A stretch of 34,930 nt of DNA. It comes from Chromobacterium aquaticum. Its GTDB lineage: Bacteria; Pseudomonadota; Gammaproteobacteria; Burkholderiales; Chromobacteriaceae. The stretch's first letter is position 1. Each line of letters opens with the position of its first letter. Below are positions 32,227 to 34,930 of the stretch, piece by piece. Under the pieces are notes generated by a model. It was not told the origin of the DNA. It worked only from the letters and a program-made list of their open reading frames with translations, and did no database searches. A program made the position numbers and the translations under genes. The stretch is from contig NZ_JAJOHW010000027.1 of NCBI RefSeq assembly GCF_021129195.1, positions 1-34,930 on the forward strand, read 5' to 3'.

Positions 32227-32248
32227 CGGCCCCCGAGGGGGCCGTTTT
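32227..32248. terminator. GC-rich hairpin downstream of lpd
   Basis: CGGCCCCC-GA-GGGGGCCG is an almost gapless stem 39 bp after the lpd stop. The T-run (GTTTT) is on the plus-strand side, so for the minus-strand genes it is a weak terminator or an mRNA 3' stabiliser. Confidence 0.55.
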
Positions 32249-32286
32249 GCCGAGCCGTGCGCGATTGTACACGACCCGGCCAACGC

Positions 32287-33720
32287 TTAGCCGTGCAAAG
32301 CGCGCTTGTCGGCGGCCAGCGCCGCTTCGTGTATCACTTCCGACAAGGACGGGTGGGCGTGGACAATGCGCGCCAGGTCTTCGCTGGCGGCCTTGAACTC
32401 CATCGACACCACGCCTTCGCTGACCAGCTCGGACACCATCGGGCCTATCATGTGCAGGCCCAGGATGCGGTCGGTCTTGGCGCAAGCCAGGATCTTGACC
32501 GTGCCTTGCGCCTGGCCCAGGCCCAGCGCGCGGCCGTTGGCGCCAAAGCCGGAACTGCCCTTCTTGTACTCGACGCCCTCGGCTTTCAGCTGCTCTTCGG
32601 TCTTGCCGACCCAGGCGATTTCAGGCGAAGTGTAGATCACCCACGGAATCACGCCGAAGTCCACGTGCGGCTTCTGGCCGGCGATGCGCTCGGCCACGGC
32701 CACGCCCTCTTCCGACGCCTTGTGCGCCAGCATCGGGCCGCGCACCACGTCGCCGATCGCCCAGACATTGGGCAGATTGGCGTGGCAGTGATCGTCCACC
32801 ACCACGAAACCGCGCTCGTCCAGCTGCAGGCCCACCACGTCCGCGCCCAGGCCCTGGGTGTTGGGCACGCGGCCGATGGACACGATCAGCTTGTCGAACT
32901 CGGCCTTGACCGCTTCGCCGTTCAGTTCGTAATTGACGGTGACGCTCTTCTTGCCGGCCTTCACTTCGCCGATCTTGACGCCCAGCTTGATGTCGAGGCC
33001 GGTGTCCTTGGTCAGGGTCTTGAAGGCTTCCTTGGCGATCTGTTGATCCGCGGCGGCGAGGAAGGTCGGCATCGCTTCCAGGATGGTGACTTCCGCGCCC
33101 AGACGCTTCCAAACCGAGCCCATTTCCAGGCCGATCACGCCTGCGCCGATCACGCCCAGGCGCTTGGGCACCTCGGTCAGCGCCAGCGCGCCTTCATTGT
33201 CCAACACCAGCTTGTTGTCAGTAGCCAGGCCCGGCAGCGCGCGCGGGCTGGAGCCGGTGGCCACGATCACGTGGCTGGCTTCCAGGGTGTCCACCACCTT
33301 GCCGCCGTCGCTGACTTCGATCAGCCACTTGTCGCCCTGGCGGCCCTTGAAGGCGGCCAGGCCGTGGATGTTGGCGACCTTGTTCTTCTTGAACAGGAAA
33401 TTGATGCCGGCGGCGTTCTTGGTGATGATGTCGCTCTTGCGCGCAATCATCTGCGCCACGTCCATCTTGGCGCCGGACACGCTGATGCCGTGCTTGGCGA
33501 AGTCGTGCTGCACCGCATGGAAGTTTTCCGACGACTGCAACAGCGCCTTGGACGGAATGCAACCCACGTTCAGGCAGGTGCCGCCCAGCGACGGCTTGCC
33601 TTCCGGATTCTTGAACGCGTCCACACAAGCGGTGTTGAAGCCCAGCTGGGCGGCGCGGATGGCAGCCACATAGCCGCCGGGGCCGCCGCCGATCACCACT
33701 ACATCAAACGATTGGCTCAT
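32287..33720 (-). CDS. lpd: Dihydrolipoamide dehydrogenase (E3)
   Basis: FAD-dependent E3 component of the 2-oxoglutarate dehydrogenase complex. The 477 residues have the FAD motif [20 protein letters not shown] (about 8-27). The redox disulphide lies in [16 protein letters not shown] (Cys49, Cys54), the NAD motif in [17 protein letters not shown], and the C-terminal catalytic His-Glu in [22 protein letters not shown] precedes the ATG. It lies downstream of odhB with a small membrane-protein gene between them. Confidence 0.97.
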   Translation of the reverse strand: MSQSFDVVVIGGGPGGYVAAIRAAQLGFNTACVDAFKNPEGKPSLGGTCLNVGCIPSKALLQSSENFHAVQHDFAKHGISVSGAKMDVAQMIARKSDIITKNAAGINFLFKKNKVANIHGLAAFKGRQGDKWLIEVSDGGKVVDTLEASHVIVATGSSPRALPGLATDNKLVLDNEGALALTEVPKRLGVIGAGVIGLEMGSVWKRLGAEVTILEAMPTFLAAADQQIAKEAFKTLTKDTGLDIKLGVKIGEVKAGKKSVTVNYELNGEAVKAEFDKLIVSIGRVPNTQGLGADVVGLQLDERGFVVVDDHCHANLPNVWAIGDVVRGPMLAHKASEEGVAVAERIAGQKPHVDFGVIPWVIYTSPEIAWVGKTEEQLKAEGVEYKKGSSGFGANGRALGLGQAQGTVKILACAKTDRILGLHMIGPMVSELVSEGVVSMEFKAASEDLARIVHAHPSLSEVIHEAALAADKRALHG

Positions 33721-33769
33721 CTTGTTTTCCTTGGTCGGTGGCGGGCGCGCGGCCCGCCGGCTGCCGGGT

Positions 33770-33952
33770 CTATTTGCCGACCTTCAGCAGCAGAATGCCG
33801 AATGCGATCATGAATAGGCAGAGAATGCTTTTGCCGATCAGGCTGTACAGATCCTCGCGCACGCCGTTGCGGCGTTTTTTCCAGGTCAGCCAGCCTATGG
33901 CCACGCCGGCCAGGATGGCGGCGATTCCGTAAAACCAGTCGGGCAACTGCAT
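33770..33952 (-). CDS. Small two-helix membrane protein between odhB and lpd
   Basis: The 60-residue protein ([20 protein letters not shown] to ILLLKVGK) has two predicted transmembrane helices (about 6-23 and 41-58). A basic loop [18 protein letters not shown] between them favours both termini outside. GGAG lies 5 bp before the ATG, and the gene fits neatly between odhB (54 bp before) and lpd (49 bp after), all in one direction. I do not recognise the family. Length, ribosome-binding site and hydrophobic pattern support a real gene. Confidence 0.75.
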   Translation of the reverse strand: MQLPDWFYGIAAILAGVAIGWLTWKKRRNGVREDLYSLIGKSILCLFMIAFGILLLKVGK

Positions 33953-33976
33953 TCAAGCTCCATTCATCGCAAGACA

Positions 33977-33998
33977 GGCCGGGAGCGCGCTCCCGGCC
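33977..33998. other. Perfect 22-bp palindrome after odhB
   Basis: GGCCGGGAGCG followed directly by CGCTCCCGGCC lies 8 bp after the odhB stop and can form a very stable intercistronic hairpin. The minus-strand flank TGTCTTGCG is only mildly T-rich, so attenuation or mRNA stabilisation is more likely than full termination. Confidence 0.65.
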
Positions 33999-34006
33999 GC
34001 GGGTGA

Positions 34007-34930
34007 TTACAAGTCGAGGATCAGGCGGGCCGGATCTTCAATCGCGTCCTTGATCGCCACCAGGCTCAGCACGGCTTCGCGGCCGTCGATGATGCGGTGG
34101 TCGTAGGACTGGGCAAGATACATCATCGGACGCACCACCACTTGACCGTTCTCAACCACGGCGCGCTCCTTGGTGGCGTGCATGCCCAGGATGGCGGACT
34201 GCGGCGGGTTGATGATGGGGGTGGACATCATCGAGCCGAAGGTGCCGCCGTTGGAGATGGTGTAGGTGCCGCCGGTCAGCTCTTCCACGGTCAGCTTGCC
34301 TTCCTGCGCGCGCTTGCCGAATTCGGAGATCTGCTTCTCGATGTCGGCCAGGCTCAGCTGGTCGGCGTTGCGGATCACCGGCACCACCAGGCCGCGCGGG
34401 CTGCCCACGGCCACGCCGATGTCGAAGTAGCCGTGATAGATGATGTTGTTGCCATCCACCGAGGCGTTGACGATGGGGTATTTCTTCAGCGCGGCGACCA
34501 CGGCCTTGACGAAGAAGCCCATGAAGCCCAACTTGATGCCGTGCTCCTTCTCGAAGCGGTCCTTGTACTTGGCGCGCAGGTCCATCACCGGCTTCATGTT
34601 CACTTCATTGAAGGTGGTGAGGATGGCGTTGGTCTGCTGCGACAGGATCAGACGCTCGGCCACGCGCTGGCGCAGGCGGGACATCGGCACGCTCTGTTCC
34701 GGACGGTCGGACAGGATGGCGGCGACATTGACCGCGGCCGGGGTGGCGGACAGCGCGGCGCCGGAACCGATCACCGGACCGGCCTGGGCCGGAGCGGCTT
34801 GCTTGGCGGCCTGCACGTCTTCCTTCAACACGCGGCCGTCGCGGCCGGAACCGGCCACCTTGGACAGGTCCACGCCGGTTTCGGCGGCCAGCTTGGCGGC
34901 GGACGGCATCGCGGCGGCGCCAGCCGGAGC
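34007..34930 (-). CDS. odhB: Dihydrolipoamide succinyltransferase (E2), 5' end outside the window
   Basis: E2 component of 2-oxoglutarate dehydrogenase, transferring succinyl groups to CoA. Only the C-terminal 307 residues or so are visible; the reading frame is open to the window edge, so the lipoyl domain is missing. What remains starts in an Ala-rich linker. A peripheral subunit-binding domain follows ([29 protein letters not shown]), another Ala/Pro linker, and the catalytic domain with [54 protein letters not shown] and the catalytic His/Asp motif [12 protein letters not shown]. This last form favours succinyltransferase over acetyltransferase. Confidence 0.94.
   Translation of the reverse strand, partial: APAGAAAMPSAAKLAAETGVDLSKVAGSGRDGRVLKEDVQAAKQAAPAQAGPVIGSGAALSATPAAVNVAAILSDRPEQSVPMSRLRQRVAERLILSQQTNAILTTFNEVNMKPVMDLRAKYKDRFEKEHGIKLGFMGFFVKAVVAALKKYPIVNASVDGNNIIYHGYFDIGVAVGSPRGLVVPVIRNADQLSLADIEKQISEFGKRAQEGKLTVEELTGGTYTISNGGTFGSMMSTPIINPPQSAILGMHATKERAVVENGQVVVRPMMYLAQSYDHRIIDGREAVLSLVAIKDAIEDPARLILDL

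Overview
The window reads as chromosomal DNA of a high-GC betaproteobacterium of the Neisseriales, most likely Chromobacterium or a close relative. This is an inference from gene content and protein flavour: a Burkholderia/Neisseriales-type QueE, an E. coli-like DcuC, FbpABC iron uptake, a sucCD/lpd/odhB TCA cluster and a secreted aspzincin protease. No rRNA, tRNA, CRISPR array, integrase or transposase gene was seen.

Layout. (1) 27-8691: inositol-type sugar catabolism. IolC with a DUF2090 tail and an ABC importer (ATPase, permease, binding protein) lie on the minus strand. Divergent from them is an RpiR/SIS regulator followed by two Gfo/Idh/MocA dehydrogenases. A perfect AT-rich inverted repeat in the divergent gap is the obvious operator. 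(2) 9114-13439: periplasmic GlpQ, two DUF5610-like paralogues that each have the same sigma-28 (FliA) promoter motif upstream, and DcuC. (3) 13696-14808: secreted M35 metalloprotease on the minus strand. (4) 15160-17712: queC, a three-domain QueD-like protein and queE, for 7-deazaguanine (preQ0/queuosine) synthesis. (5) 18008-20892: a bufferin-type RiPP operon with two tandem DUF2282 precursors, an MNIO (DUF692) enzyme, its DUF2063 partner and a DoxX-like membrane protein. (6) 20945-22331: serB and an unrecognised protein. (7) 22425-26214: fbpCBA-like Fe(III) importer on the minus strand. (8) 26493-29888: lipoprotein, chemoreceptor and a TetR regulator. (9) 30003-34930: sucD, sucC, lpd, a 60-residue membrane protein and the C-terminal part of odhB, on the minus strand.

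A non-coding repeat family of about 142 bp runs through the window. It has terminal inverted repeats close to AGAACCTGTTCAAAGTCT and a GTACA-centred palindrome. Full-length copies lie at 7367, 7510, 8691, 13439, 16891 and 26263, with shortened or degenerate copies at 8834, 13582, 26406 and 29946. In five of the six loci the first base of the element is the last base of a stop codon. The two ends of a copy tend to vary together, which points to a conserved fold or to recognition of both ends.

Strongest leads: the two-precursor bufferin operon, the tandem QueD whose catalytic residues are split between domains, the stop-codon-abutting repeat family, and the pair of sigma-28-controlled DUF5610 paralogues.
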